Assembly (NCBI GenBank): GCA_014843695.1
Contig: CM026403.1
Coordinates: 46,666,287-46,730,286 of the forward strand
Length of the DNA stretch: 64,000 nt
Source: Archivesica marissinica
Lineage: Eukaryota; Mollusca; Bivalvia; Venerida; Vesicomyidae
Direction of reading: 5' to 3'
A model generated the notes under the pieces. That model was not told the origin of the DNA. It made no database searches and saw only the letters and a program-made list of their open reading frames with translations. Of the stretch, positions 37,145 through 54,100 are shown piece by piece. Position 1 is the stretch's first letter, and every line of letters begins with the position of its first letter. The translations under genes and the position numbers were made by a program.

Positions 37145-39607
37145 AGGGATATACACGCACAACTGACGGATATACATGTACAACTGACGAATATATATGT
37201 ACAACTGACACATATACATGTACAACTGACGGATATACATGTACAACTGACGGATATACATGTACAACTGACGGATATACATGTACAACTGACTGATATA
37301 CATGTACAGCTGACGGATATACACGTACAACTGACGGACATACATGTACAACGGACGGATATACACGTACAACTGACGGATATACCTGCACAACTGACGG
37401 ATATACACGTACACCTGACGGACATACATATAAAATGGACGGATATACATGTACCACTGACGGATATACATGTACAACTGATGGATATACACGTACAACT
37501 GGCGGACATACATGCACAACTGACGGATATACACGCACAACTGACGGATATACACGTACAACGGTCGGAAATACAAGCAAAAACTGACGGATATACACGC
37601 ACAACTGACGGATATACATGTACAACTGACGCATATACATGTATAATTGGCGGATATAAGGATATACACGTACAACTGACGCATATACATGTAGAACGGA
37701 CGGATATACACGTACAACTGACGGATATACACGCACAACTGACGCAAATACACGTACAGCTGATGGGTATACATGCACAACTGACGGACATACACGTACA
37801 ACTGACGGATATACCCGCAAAGCTGACGGATATACACGCACAACTGACGGATATACCAGCACAACTGACGGATATACACGCACAACTGACGGATATACAC
37901 GCACAACTGACGGATATACACGCACAACGGACGGATATACATGTACAACTGACGGATATACATGTACAACTGACGGATATACATGCACAACTGACGGATA
38001 TACATGTAAAACTGACGGATATACACGTACAACTGACGGATATACATGTACAACTGACGGATATACATGTACAGCTGACGGATATACACGTACAACTGAC
38101 GGACATACATGTACAACGGACGGATATACACGTACAACTGACGGATATACCTGCACAACTGACGGATATACACGTACAACTGACGGACATACATGTAAAA
38201 TGGACGGATATACATGTACCACTGACGGATATACATGTACAACTGATGGATATACACGTACAACTGGCGGACATACATGCACAACTGACGGATATACACG
38301 CATAACTGACGGATATACATGTACAACTGACGGATATACACGTACAACTGACGGATATTCACGTACAACGGACGGAAATACAAGCAAAAACTGACGGATA
38401 TACACGCACAACTGACGGATATACATGTAAAACTGACGGATATACATGTACAATTGACGGATATACGGATATACACGTACAACTGACGGACATACATGTA
38501 GAACGGACGGATATACACGTACAACTGACGGACATACATGTAGAACGGACGGATATACACGTACAACTGACGGATATACACGCACAACTGACGGATATAC
38601 ACGTACAACTGACGGACATACATGTATAATGGACGGATATACACGTACAACTGACGGATATACACGCACAACTGACGGATATACACGCACAACTGACGGA
38701 TATACACGCACAACTGACGGATATACATGCACAACTGACGGATATACACGCACAACTGACGGATATACATGCACACCTGACGGATATACACGCACAACTG
38801 ACTGATATACACGTACAACTGACGGATATACATGCACAACTGACGGATATACACGTACAACTGACGGACATACATGCACAACTGACGGATATACACGCAC
38901 AACTGACGGATATACATGTACAACTGACGGATATACATGTCCAACTGACGGATATACACGTACAACGGACGGAAATATACACACAACTGAGGGATATACA
39001 CGCACAACTGACGGATATACATGTACAACTGACGAATATACATGTACAACAGACACATATACATGTACAACTGACGGATATACATGTACAACTGACGGAT
39101 ATACATGTACAACTGACGGATATACATGTACAACTGACTGATATACATGTACAGCTGACGGATATACACGTACAACTGACGGACATACATGTACAACGGA
39201 CGGATATACACGTACAACTGACGGATATACCTGCACAACTGACGGATATACACGTACACCTGACGGACATACATATAAAATGGACGGATATACATGTACC
39301 ACTGACGGATATACATGTACAACTGATGGATATACACGTACAACTGGCGGACATACATGCACAACTGACGGATATACACGCACAACTGACGGATATACAC
39401 GTACAACGGTCGGAAATACAAGCAAAAACAGACGGATATACACGCACAACTGACGGATATACATGTACAACTGACGCATATACATGTATATTTGACGGAT
39501 ATAAGGATATACACGTACAACTGACGGATATACATGTAGAACGGACGGATATACACGTACAACTGACGGATATACACGCACAACTGACGCAAATACACGT
39601 ACAGCTG
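37145..39607. repeat. 1845-bp higher-order repeat, two copies
   Basis: Four landmarks recur at exactly 1845 bp: GAGGGATATACACGC (37145 and 38990), GACTGATATACATG (37291 and 39136), GCAAAAAC (37577 and 39422) and GATGGGTATACATGC (37762 and 39607). The constant spacing over more than 600 bp shows a block duplication, not chance similarity of units. Confidence 0.9.
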
Positions 39608-42600
39608 ATGGGTATACATGCACAACTGACGGACATACACGTACAACTGACGGATATACCCGCAAAGCTGACGGATATACACGCACAACTGACGGATATA
39701 CCAGCACAACTGACGGATATACACGCACAACTGACGGATATACACGCACAACTGACGGATATACACGCACAACGGACGGATATACATGTACAACTGACGG
39801 ATATACATGTACAACTGACGGATATACATGCACAACTGACGGATATACATGTAAAACTGACGGATATACACGTACAACTGACGGATATACATGTACAACT
39901 GACGGATATACATGTACAGCTGACGGATATACACGTACAACTGACGGACATACATGTACAACGGACGGATATACACGTACAACTGACGGATATACCTGCA
40001 CAACTGACGGACATACATGTAAAATGGACGGATATACATGTACCACTGACGGATATACATGTACAACTGATGGATATACACGTACAACTGGCGGACATAC
40101 ACGTACAACTGACGGATATTCACGTACAACGGACGGAAATACAAGCAAAAACTGACGGATATACACGCACAACTGACGGATATACATGTACAACTGACGG
40201 ATATACATGTACAATTGACGGATATACGGATATACACGTACAACTGACGGACATACATGTAGAACGGACGGATATACACGTACAACTGACGGACATACAT
40301 ATAGAACGGACGGATATACACGTACAACTGACGGATATACACGCACAACTGACGGATATACACGTACAACTGACAGACATACATGTACAATGGACGGATA
40401 TACACGTACAACTGACGGATATACACGCACAACTGACGGATATACACGCACAACTGACGGATATACACGCACAACTGACGGATATACATGCACAACTGAC
40501 GGATATACACGCACAACTGACGGATATACATGCACACCTGACGGATATACACGCACAACTGACTGATATACACGTACAACTGACGGATATACATGCACAA
40601 CTGACGGATATACACGCACAACTGACGGATATACACGCACAACTGACGGATATACACGCACCACTGACGAATATACATGTACAACTGACGGATATACACG
40701 CACAATTGACGGATATACTTGTACAACTGACGGATATACACGCACCACTGACGGATATACATGTACAACTGACGGATATACACGCACACCTGACGGATGT
40801 ACACGCACAACTGACGGATATACACGCACAACTGACGGATATACACGTACAACTGACGGATATAGACGTACAACTGACGGATATGCACGTACCACTGACG
40901 AATATACATGGAAAACTGACGAATATACACGTACAACTGACGAATATACATGTACAACTGACGGATATACATGTACAACTGACGGATATACATGCACAAC
41001 TGACGAATATACATGCACAACCGACGGATATACATGTACAACTCACGGATATACACGTACAACTGACGGATATACATGTACAACTGACGGGTATACATGC
41101 ACATCCGACGAATATACACGCACAACTGACGGATATACATGTACAACCGACGGATATACATGTATAATTGACGGATATACGGATATACACGTACAACTGA
41201 CGGACATACATGTAGAACGGACGGATATACACGTACAACTGACGGATATACACGAACAAGTGACGGATATACACGTACAACTGACGGACATACATGTACA
41301 ATGGACGGATATACACGTACAACTGACGGATATACACGCACAACTGACGGATATACACGCACAACTGACGGATATACACGCACAACTGACGGATATACAT
41401 GCACAACTGACGGATATACACGCACAACTGACATATATACATGCACACCTGACGGATATACACGCACAACTGACTGATATACACGTACAACTGACGGATA
41501 TACATGCACAACTGACTGATATACACGTACCACTGACGGATATACATGTACAACTGACGGAGATACATGCACAACTGACGTATATACATGTACAAGTGAC
41601 GGATATACATGCACAACTGACGCAAATACACGTACAGCTGATGGGTATACATGCACAACTGACGGACATACACGTACAACTGACGGATATGCACGCAAAA
41701 CTGACGGACATACACGCACAACTGACGGATATACACGCACAACTGACGGATATACACGTACAACTGACGGATATACATGTACAGCTGACGGATATACACG
41801 CACACCTGACGGATGTACACGCACAACTGACGGATATACACGCACAACTGACGGATATACACGTACAACTGACGGATATAGACGTACAACTGACGGATAT
41901 GCACGTACCACTGACGAATATACATGCACAACTGACGAATATACACGTACAACTGACGAATATACATGTACAACTGACGGATATACATGTACAACTGACG
42001 GATATACATGCACAATTGACGAATATACATGCACAACCGACGGATATACATGTACAACTGATGGATATACACGTACAACTGACGGATATACATGTACAAC
42101 TGAAGGGTATACATGCACATCCGACGAATATACACGCACAACTGACGGATATACATGTACAACCGACGGATATACATGTATAATTGACGGATATACGGAT
42201 ATACACGTACAACTGACGGACATACATGTAGAACGGACGGATATACACGTACAACTGACGGATATACACGAACAAGTGACGGATATACACGTACAACTGA
42301 CGGACATACATGTACAATGGACGGATTATACACGTACAACTGACGGATATACACGCACAACTGACGGATATACACGCACAACTGACGGATATACACGCAC
42401 AACTGACTGAAATACACGTACAACTGACGGATATACATGCACAACTGACGGATATACACGCACAACTGACGGATATACACGCACAACTGACGGATATACA
42501 CGCACCACTGACGAATATACATGTACAACTGACGGATATACACGCACAATTGACGGATATACATGTACAACTGACGGATATACACGCACCACTGACGGAT

Positions 42601-44663
42601 ATACATGTACAACTGATGGATATACACGCACACCTGACGGATGTACACGCACAACTGACGGATATACACGCACAACTGACGGATATACACGAACAACTGA
42701 CGGATATACCAGAACAACTGACGGATATACACGCACAACTGACGGATATACACGCACAACTGACGGATATACACGTACAACTGACGGATATACATGTACA
42801 ACTGACGGATATACGGATATACACGTACAACTGACGGACATACATATACAACGGACGGATATACACGTACAACTGACGGATATACACGTACAACTGAGGG
42901 ATATACACGTACAACTGATGGACATACATGTACAATGGACGGATATACACGTACAACTGACGGATATACACGCACAACTGACGGATATACACGCACAAAT
43001 GACGGATATACAAGTACAACTGACGGCTATAGACATAAAACTTACGGATATACACGTACCACTGACGAATATACACGCACAACTGACGAATATACACGTA
43101 CAACTGACGAATATACATGTACAACTGACGGATATACATGTACAACTGACGAATATACATGCACAACTGACGAATATACATGCACAACTGACGAATATAC
43201 ATGCACAACCGACGGATATACATGTATAACTGACGGATATACACGTACAACTGACGGATATACACGTACAACTGAAGGGTATACATGCACATGCGACGAA
43301 TATACACGCACAACTGACGGATATACATGTACAACCGACGGATATAAACGTACAACTGACGGATATACATGCACATCCGACGGATATACACGCAAAACTG
43401 ACGGATATACACGCACAACTGATGGATATATACGTACCACTGACGGATATACACGCACAACTGACGGGCATACACGCTCAACAGACGGATATACACACAC
43501 CAATGACGGATATACATGTACAACTGACGGATATACACGTACCACTGACTGACATACACGTACCTCTGACGGATATACATGTACAACTGACGGATATACA
43601 CGCACAACTGACGAATATACATGTACAACTGACGGATATACATGTACCACTGACGGATATACACCTACCACTGACGGATATACACGTACCACTGACGGAT
43701 ATACATGTACAACTGACGGATGTACACGCACAACTGACGGATATACATGTACAACTGACGGGTATACATGCACAACTGACGGACATACACGTACAACTGA
43801 CGGATATACACACAAAGCTGACGGATATACAGCACAACTGACGGATATACACGCACAACTGACGGATATACCAGAACAACTGACGGATATAAACGTACAA
43901 CTGACGGATATACATGTAAAACTGACGGATATACGGATATACACGTACAACTGACGGACATACATATACAACGGACGGATATACACGTACAACTGACGGA
44001 TATACACGTACAACTGAGGGATATACACGAACAACTGATGGACATACATGTACTATGGACGGATATACACGTACAACTGACGGATATACACGCACAACTG
44101 ACGGATATACACGCACAACTGACGGATATACAAGTACAACTGACGGCTATAGACGTAAAACTTACGGATATACACGTACCACTGACGAATATACACGCAC
44201 AACTGACGAATATACACGTACAACTGACGAATATACATGTACAACTGACGGATATACATGTACAACTGACGGATATACATGCACAACTGACGAATATACA
44301 TGCACAACTGACGAATATACATGCACAACCGACGGATATACATGTATAACTGACGGATATACACGTACAACTGACGGATATACACGTACAACTGAAGGGT
44401 ATACATGCACATCCGACGAATATACACGCACAACTGACGGATATACATGTACATCCGACGGATATAAACGTACAACTGACGGATATACATGCACATCCGA
44501 CGGATATACACGCAAAACTGACGGATATACACGCACAACTGATGGATATATACGTACCACTGACGGATATACACGCACAACTGACGGGCATACACGCTCA
44601 ACAGACGGATATACACGCACCACTGACGGATATACATGTACAACTGACGGATATACACGTACC

Positions 44664-47207
44664 ACTGACTGACATACACGTACCTCTGACGGATATACAT
44701 GTACAACTGACGGATATACACGCACAACTGACGAATATACATGTACAACTGACGGATATACATGTACCACTGACGGATATACACGTACCACTGACGGATA
44801 TACATGTACAACTGACGGATGTACACGCACAACTGACGGATATACATGTACAACTGACGGGTATACATGCACAACTGACGGACATACACGTAAAACTGAC
44901 GGATATACACGCAAAGCTGACGGATATACACGAACAACTGACGGATATACACGCACAACTGACGGATATACACGCACAACTGACGGATATACATGCACAA
45001 CTGACGGATATACACGTACAACTGACGGATATACATGTACAACTGACGTATATACGGATATACACGTACAACTGGCGGACATACATGTACAACGGACGGA
45101 TATACACGTACAACGGACGGATATACACGCACAACTGAGGGATATACACGTACAACTGATGGACATACATGTACAATGGACGGATATACACGTACAACTG
45201 ACGGATATACACACACATCTGACGGATATACACGCACAACTGACGGATATACACGTACAACTGACGGCTATAGACGTACAACTGACGGATATACACGTAC
45301 CACTGACGAATATACACGCACAACTGACGAATATACACGTACAACTGACGAATATACATGTACAACTGACGGATATACATGTACAACTGACGGATATACA
45401 TGCACAACTGACGAATATACATGCACAACCGACGGATATACATGTACAACTGACGGATATACACGCACCACTGACGGATATACATGTACAACTGACGGAT
45501 ATACACGTACCACTGACTGACATACACGTACATCTGACGGATATACATGTACAACTGACGGATATACACGCACAACTGACGAATATACAGGTACAACTGA
45601 CGGATATACATGTACCACTGACGGATATACACGTACCACTGACGGATATACATGTACAACTGACGGATGTACACGCACAACTGACGGATATACATGTGCA
45701 ACCGACGGGTATACATGCACAACTGACTGACATACACGTACAACTGACGGATATACACGCAAAGCTGACGGATATACACGAACAACTGACGGATATACAC
45801 GCACAACTGACGGATATACCAGCACAACTGACGGATATACACGCACAACTGACGGATATACATGCACAACTGACGGATATACACATACAACTGACGGATA
45901 TACATGTACAACTGACGGATATACGGATATACACGTACAACTGACGGACATACATGTACAACGGACGGATATACACGCACAACTGAGGGATATACACGTA
46001 CAACTGATGGACATACATGTACAATGGACGGATATACACGTACAACTGACGGATATTCACGCACAACTGACGGATATACACGCACAACTGACGGATATAC
46101 ACGTACAACTGACGGCTATAGACGTACAACTGACGGATATACACGTTCCACTGACGAATATACACGCACAACTGACGAATATACACGTACAACTGACGAA
46201 TATACATGTACAACTGACGTATATACATGTACAACTGACGGATATACATGCACAACTGACGAATATACATGCACAACCGACGGATATACATGTACAACTG
46301 ACGGATATACACGCACCACTGACGAATATACATGTACAACTGACGGATATACACGTACCACTGACTGACATACACGTACCTCTGACGGATATACATGTAC
46401 AACTGACGAATATACACGCACAACTGACGAATATACAGGTACAACTGACGGATATACATGTACCACTGACGGATATACACGTACCACTGACGGATATACA
46501 TGTACAACTTACGGATGTACACGCACAACTGACGGATATACATGTATAACTGACGGGTATACATGCACAACTGACGGACATACACGTACAACTGACGGAT
46601 ATACACGCACAACTGACGGATATACACGCACAACTGACGGATATACCAGAACAACTGACGGATATACACACACAACTGACGGATATACACGAACAACTGA
46701 CGGATATACACGTACAACTGACGGATATACATGTACAACTGACGGATATACGGATATACACGTACAACTGACGGACATACATGTACAACGGACGGATATA
46801 CACGTACAACGGACGGATATACACGCACAACTGAGGGATATACACGTACAACTGATGGACATACACGTACAATGGACGGATATACACGTACAACTGACGG
46901 ATATACACACACATCTGACGGATATACACGCACAACTGACGTATATACACGTACAACTGACGGCTATAGACGTACAACTGACGGATATACACGTACCACT
47001 GACGAATATACACGCACAACTGACGAATATACACATACAACTGACGAATATACATGTACAACTGACGGATATACATGTACAACTGACGGATATACATGCA
47101 CAACTGACGAATATACATGCACAACCGACGGATATACATGTACAACTGAGGGATATACACGCACCACTGACGGATATACATGTACAACTGATGGATATAC
47201 ACGTACC
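44664..47207. repeat. 848-bp higher-order repeat, three copies
   Basis: The rare unit junction ACTGACTGACATACACG lies at 44664, 45512, 46360 and 47208, exactly 848 bp apart each time. That length is 39 units of 21 bp plus one 29-bp unit. The 29-bp unit itself sits at offset 384, 405 and 384 in the three copies, so a one-unit shift inside the second copy is balanced elsewhere. The next landmarks on either side (43543 and 48258) are 1121 and 1050 bp away. Confidence 0.92.
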
Positions 47208-48147
47208 ACTGACTGACATACACGTACCTCTGACGGATATACATGTACAACTGACGGATATACACGCACAACTGACGAATACACAGGTACAACTGACGGA
47301 TATACATGTACCACTGACGGATATACACGTACCACTGACGGATATACATGTACAACTGACGGATGAACACGCACAAATGACGGATATACATGTACAACTG
47401 ACGGGTATACATGCACAACTGACGGACATACACGTACAACTGACGGATATACACGCACAACTGACGAATATACAGGTACAACTGACGGATATACACGTAC
47501 CACTGACGGATATACACGCACCACTGACGGATATACATGTACAACTGACGGATGTACACGCACAACTGACGGATATACACGTACAAATGACGGACATACA
47601 TATACAACGGACGGATATACACGTACAACTGACGGATATACACGTACAACTGAGGGATATACACGTACAACTGATGGACATACATGTACAATGGACGGAT
47701 ATACACGTACAACTGACGGATATACACGCACAACTGACGGATTTACACGCACAACTGACGGATATACACGTACAACTGACGGCTATAGACGTACAACTGA
47801 CGGATATACACGTACCACTGACGAATATACACGCACGACTGACGAATATACACGTACAACTGACGAATAGACATGTACAACTGACGGATATACATGTACA
47901 ACTGACGGATATACATGCACAACTGACGAATATACATGCACAACTGACGGATATACATGTACAACTGACGGATATACATGTACAACTGACGGGTATACAT
48001 GCACATCCGACGAATATACACGCACAACTGACGGATATACACGTACAACCGACGGATATACACGTACAACTGACGGATATACATGCACATCCGACGGATA
48101 TACACGCACAACTGACGGATATACACGCACAACTGACGGATATACAC

Positions 48148-51100
48148 GTACCACTGACGGATATACACGCACAACTGAAGGGCATACACGCTCAACAGAC
48201 GGATATACACGCACCACTGACGGATATACATGTACAACTGACGGATATACACGCACCACTGACTGACATACACGTACCTCTGACGGATATACATGTACAA
48301 CTGACGGATATACACGCACAACTGACGAATATTCATGTACAACTGACGGATATACATGTACCACTGACGGATATACACGTACCACTGACGGATATACATG
48401 TACAACTGACGGATGTACACGCACAACTACGGATATACATGTACAACTGACGGGTATACATGCACAACTGACGGACATACACATACAATTGACGGATATA
48501 CACGCAAAGCTTACGGATATACACGCACAACTGACGGATATACACGCACAACTGACGGATATACCAGCACAACTGACGGATATTCACGCACAACTGACGG
48601 ATATACACGCACAACTGACGGATATACACGTAAAACTGACGGATTTACATGTACAACTGACGGATATACGGATATAAACGTAAAACTGACGGACATACAT
48701 GTACAACGGACGGATATACACGTACAACTGACGGATATACACGCACAACTGAGGGATATAAACGTACAACTGATGGACATACATGTACAATGGACGGATA
48801 TACACGTACAACTGACGGATGTACACGCACAACTACGGATATACATGTACAACTGACGGGTATACATGCACAACTGACGGACATACACATACAATTGACG
48901 GATATACACGCAAAGCTTACGGATATACACGCAAAGCTTACGGATATACACGCACAACTGACGGATATAAACGTACAACTGATGGACATACATGTACAAT
49001 GGACGGATATACACGTACAACTGACGGATATACACGCACAACTGACGGATATACATGCACAACTGACGGATATACACGCACAACTGACGGATATACATGG
49101 ACACCTGAAGGATATACACGCACAACTGACGGATATACACGTACAACTGACGGATATACATGCACAATTGACGGATATACACGTACCACTGACGGATATA
49201 CATGTACAACTGACGGAGATACATGCACAACTGACGGATATACATGTACAACTGACGGATATACGCGCACAACTGACGAATATACATGTACAACGGACGG
49301 ATATACACGCACAACTGACGGATATACACGTACAACTGACGGACATACATGCACAACTGACGAATATACACGCACAACTGACGGATATACACGTACAAAT
49401 GACGGACATACATGCACAACTGACGGATATACATGTACAACTGACGGATATACATGCACAACTGACGGAAATACATGCACAACTGACGGATATACATGCA
49501 CAACAGACGGATATACACGTACCATTGACGAATATACATGTACAACATATTGATATACACGCGCAACTGACGAATATGCATGTACAACTGACGGATATAT
49601 ACGCACAACTGACGGATATACATGTACAACTGACGGATATACACGCACCACTGACGGATATACATGTACAACTGACGGATATACAGGCACACCTGACGGA
49701 TGTACACGCACAACTGACGGATATACACGTACAACTGACGGATATAGACGTACAACTGACGGATATACACGTAACACTGACGAATATACACGCACAACTG
49801 ACGAATATACACGTACAACTGACGAATATACATGTACAACTGACGGATATACATGTACAACTGACGGATATACATGCACAACTGACGAATATACATGCAC
49901 AACCGACGGATATACATGTACAACTGACGGATATACACGTACAACTGACGGATATACATGTACAACTGACGGGTATACATGCACATCCGACGAATATACA
50001 CGCACAACTGACGGATATACATGTACAACCGACGGATATACACGTACAACTGACGGATATACATGCACATCCGACGGATATACACGCACAACTGACGGAT
50101 ATACACGCACAACTGACGGATATAAACGTACAACTGATGGACATACATGTACAATGGACGGATATACACGTACAACTGACGGATATACACGCACAACTGA
50201 CGGATATACATGCACAACTGACGGATATACACGCACAACTGACGGATATACACGCACAACTGACGGATATACACGTACCACTGACGGATATACACACACA
50301 ACTGAAGGGCATACACGCTCAACAGACGGATATACACGCACCACTGACGGATATACATGTACAACTGACGGATATACACGTACCACTGACTGACATACAC
50401 GTACCTCTGACGGATATACATGTACAACTGACGGATATACACGCACAACTGACGAATATACATGTACAACTGACGGATATACATGTACCACTGACGGATA
50501 TACACGTACCACTGACGGATATACATGTACAACTGACGGATGTATACGCAAAACTGACGGATATACATGTACAACTGACGGATATACACGTACAACTGAC
50601 GAATATACATGTACAACTGACGGATATACACGCACAACTGACGGATATACATGTACCACTGACGGATATTCACGTACCACTGACGGATATACATGTACAA
50701 CTGACGGATGTACACGCACAACTGACGGATATACATGTACAACTGACGAATATACACGTACAACTGACGAATATACATGTACAACTGACGGATATACATG
50801 CACAACTGACGGATATACACGCAAAACTGACGGATATACACGTACAACTGACGGATATACACGTACCACTGAGGAATATACACGCACAACTGACGGATAT
50901 ACATGCACAACTGACGAATACACATGCACTACCGACGGATATACACGTACAACTGACGGATATGCACGCACAACGGACGGATATACATGTACAACTGACG
51001 GATATATACGTACATCTGACGAATATACACGCACAACCGACGGATATACACGTACAACTGACGGATATTCACGCAAAACTGACGGATATACATGTACAAC

Positions 51101-54100
51101 TGACGGATATACACGTACCACTGACGAATATACACGCACAACCGACGAATATACACGTACAACTGACGAATATACACGCACAATTGACGGATATACATGT
51201 ACAACCGAGGGATATACACGTACAACTGACGGATATACATGCACATCCGACGGATATGCACGCACAACTGACGGATATACACGCACAACTGACGGATATA
51301 CACGTACCACTGACGGATATACACGCACAACTGACGGGCATACACGCTCAACAGACGGATATACACGCACCACTGACGGATATACATGTACAACTGACGG
51401 ATATACACGCACAACTGACGGATATACACGTACCTCTGACGGATATACATGTACAACTGACGGATATACACGCACAACTGACGAATATACATGCATAACC
51501 GACGGATATACATGTACAACTGACGCATATACACGTACAACTGACGGATATACATGTACAACTGATGGATATACATGCACAACTGACGAATATACATGCA
51601 CAACCGACGGATATACATGTACAACTGACGCATATACACGTACAACTGACGGATATACATGCACATCCGACGAATAAACACGCACAACTGACGGATATAC
51701 ATGTACAACCGACGGATATACACGTACAACTGACGGATATACATGCACATCCGACGGATATACACGCACAACTGACGGATATACACGCACAACTGACGGA
51801 TATACACGTACCACTGACGGATATACACGCACAACTGACGGGCATACACGCTCAACAGACGGATATACACGCACCACTGACGGATATACATGTACAACTG
51901 ACGGATATACACGCACCACTGACTGACATACACGTACCTCTGACGGATATACATGTACAACTGACGGATATACACGCACAACTGACGAATATACATGTAC
52001 AACTGACGGATATACATGTACCACTGACGGATATACACGTACCACTGACGGATATACATGTACAACTGACGGATGTACACGCACAACTACGGATATACAT
52101 GTACAACTGACGGGTATACATGCACAACTGACGGACATACACGTACAACTGACGGATATACACGCAAAGCTTACGGATATACACGCACAACTGACGGATA
52201 TACACGCACAACTGACGGATATACCAGCACAACTGAGGGATATACACGCACAACTGACGGATATACACGCACAACTGACGGATATACACGTAAAACTGAC
52301 GGATATACATGTACAACTGACGGATATACGGATATAAACGTACAACTGATGGACATACATGTACAACGGACGAATATACACGTACAACTGACGGATATAC
52401 ACGCACAACTGAGGGATATAAACGTACAACTGATGGACATACATGTACAATGGACGGATATACACGTACAACTGACGGATATACACGCACAACTGACGGA
52501 TATACATGCACAACTGACGGATATACACGCACAACTGACGGATATACATGCACACCTGACGGATATACACGCACAACTGACAGATATACACGTACAACTG
52601 ACGGATATACATGCACAACTGACGGATATACACGTACCACTGACGGATATACATGTACAACTGACGGAGATACATGCACAACTGACGGATATACATGTAC
52701 AACTGACGGATATACACGCACAACTGACGAATATACATGTACAACGGACGGATATACACTCACAACTGACGGATATTCACGTACAACTGACGGACATACA
52801 TGCACAACTGACGGATATACACGCACAACTGACGAATATACACGTACAACTGACGAATATACATGTACAACTGACGGATATACATGTACAACTGACGGAT
52901 ATACATGCACAACTGACGAATATACATGCATAACCGACGGATATACATGTACAACTGACGGATATACATGTGCAACTGACGGATATACATGTAGAACTGA
53001 CGGGTATACATGCACATCCGACGAATATACACGCACAACTGACGGATATACACGCACAACTGACGGATATACACGCACCACTGACGGATATACATGTACA
53101 ACTGACGGACATACATGCACAACAGACGGATATACACGTACCATTTACGAATATACATGTACAACATATGGATATACACGCGCAACTGACGAATATGCAT
53201 GTACAACTGACGGATATATACGCACAACTGACGGATATACATGTACAACTGACGGATATACACGCACCACTGACGGATATACATGTACAACTGACGGATA
53301 TACACGCACAGCTGACGGATGAACACGCACAACTGACGGATATACACGCACAACTGACGGATATACACGTACAACTGACGGATATAGACGTACAACTGAC
53401 GGATATACACGTACCACTGACGAATATACACGCACAACTGACGAATATACACGTACAACTGACGAATATACATGTACAACTGACGGATATACATGTACAA
53501 CTGACGGATATACATGCATAACTGACGAATATACATGCACAACCAACGGATATACATGTACAACTGACGGATATACACGTACAACTGACGAATATACATG
53601 TACAACTGACGGGTATACATGCACATCCGACGAATATACACGCACAACTGACGGATATACATGTACAACCGACGGATATACACGTACAACTGACGGATAT
53701 ACATGCACATCCGACGGCTATACACGCACAACTGACGGATATACACGCACAACTGACGGATATACACGTACCACTGACGGATATACACGCACAACTGACG
53801 GGCATACACGCTCAACAGACGGATATACTCGCACCACTGACGGATATACATGTACAACTGACGGATATACACGTACCACTGACTGACATACACGTACCTC
53901 TGACGGATATACATGTACAACTGACGGATATACACGCACAACTGACGAATATACATGTACAACTGACGGATATACATGTACCACTGACGGATATACATGT
54001 ACCACTGACGGATATACATGTACAACTGACGGATGTACACGTACAACTGACGAATATACATGTACAACTGACGGATATACATGCACAACTGACGGATATA

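Larger units (their letters stand above)
36709..48147. repeat. 11.4-kb uninterrupted 21-bp array with higher-order repeats
   Basis: About 545 units without a spacer. Ten or more 29-bp units (GGATATACGGATATAC, near 38461, 40220, 41175, 42190, 42810, 43935, 45050, 45920 and 46747, with an AAGG variant near 37651 and 39500) mark higher-order blocks. Blocks of about 1845, 1016 and 848 bp can be measured. The motif AAGCAAAAACTGACGG, a unit with an extra A-run, is found only between 37577 and 40155. The array continues into the duplicated block at 48148 without a visible break, and the last 105 bp belong to the same unit pattern. Confidence 0.96.

Noticed and set aside
20877..48147. Centromere identity
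   Set aside because: Higher-order repeats suggest it, but I see no CENP-B-box-like motif, and array content alone does not define a centromere.
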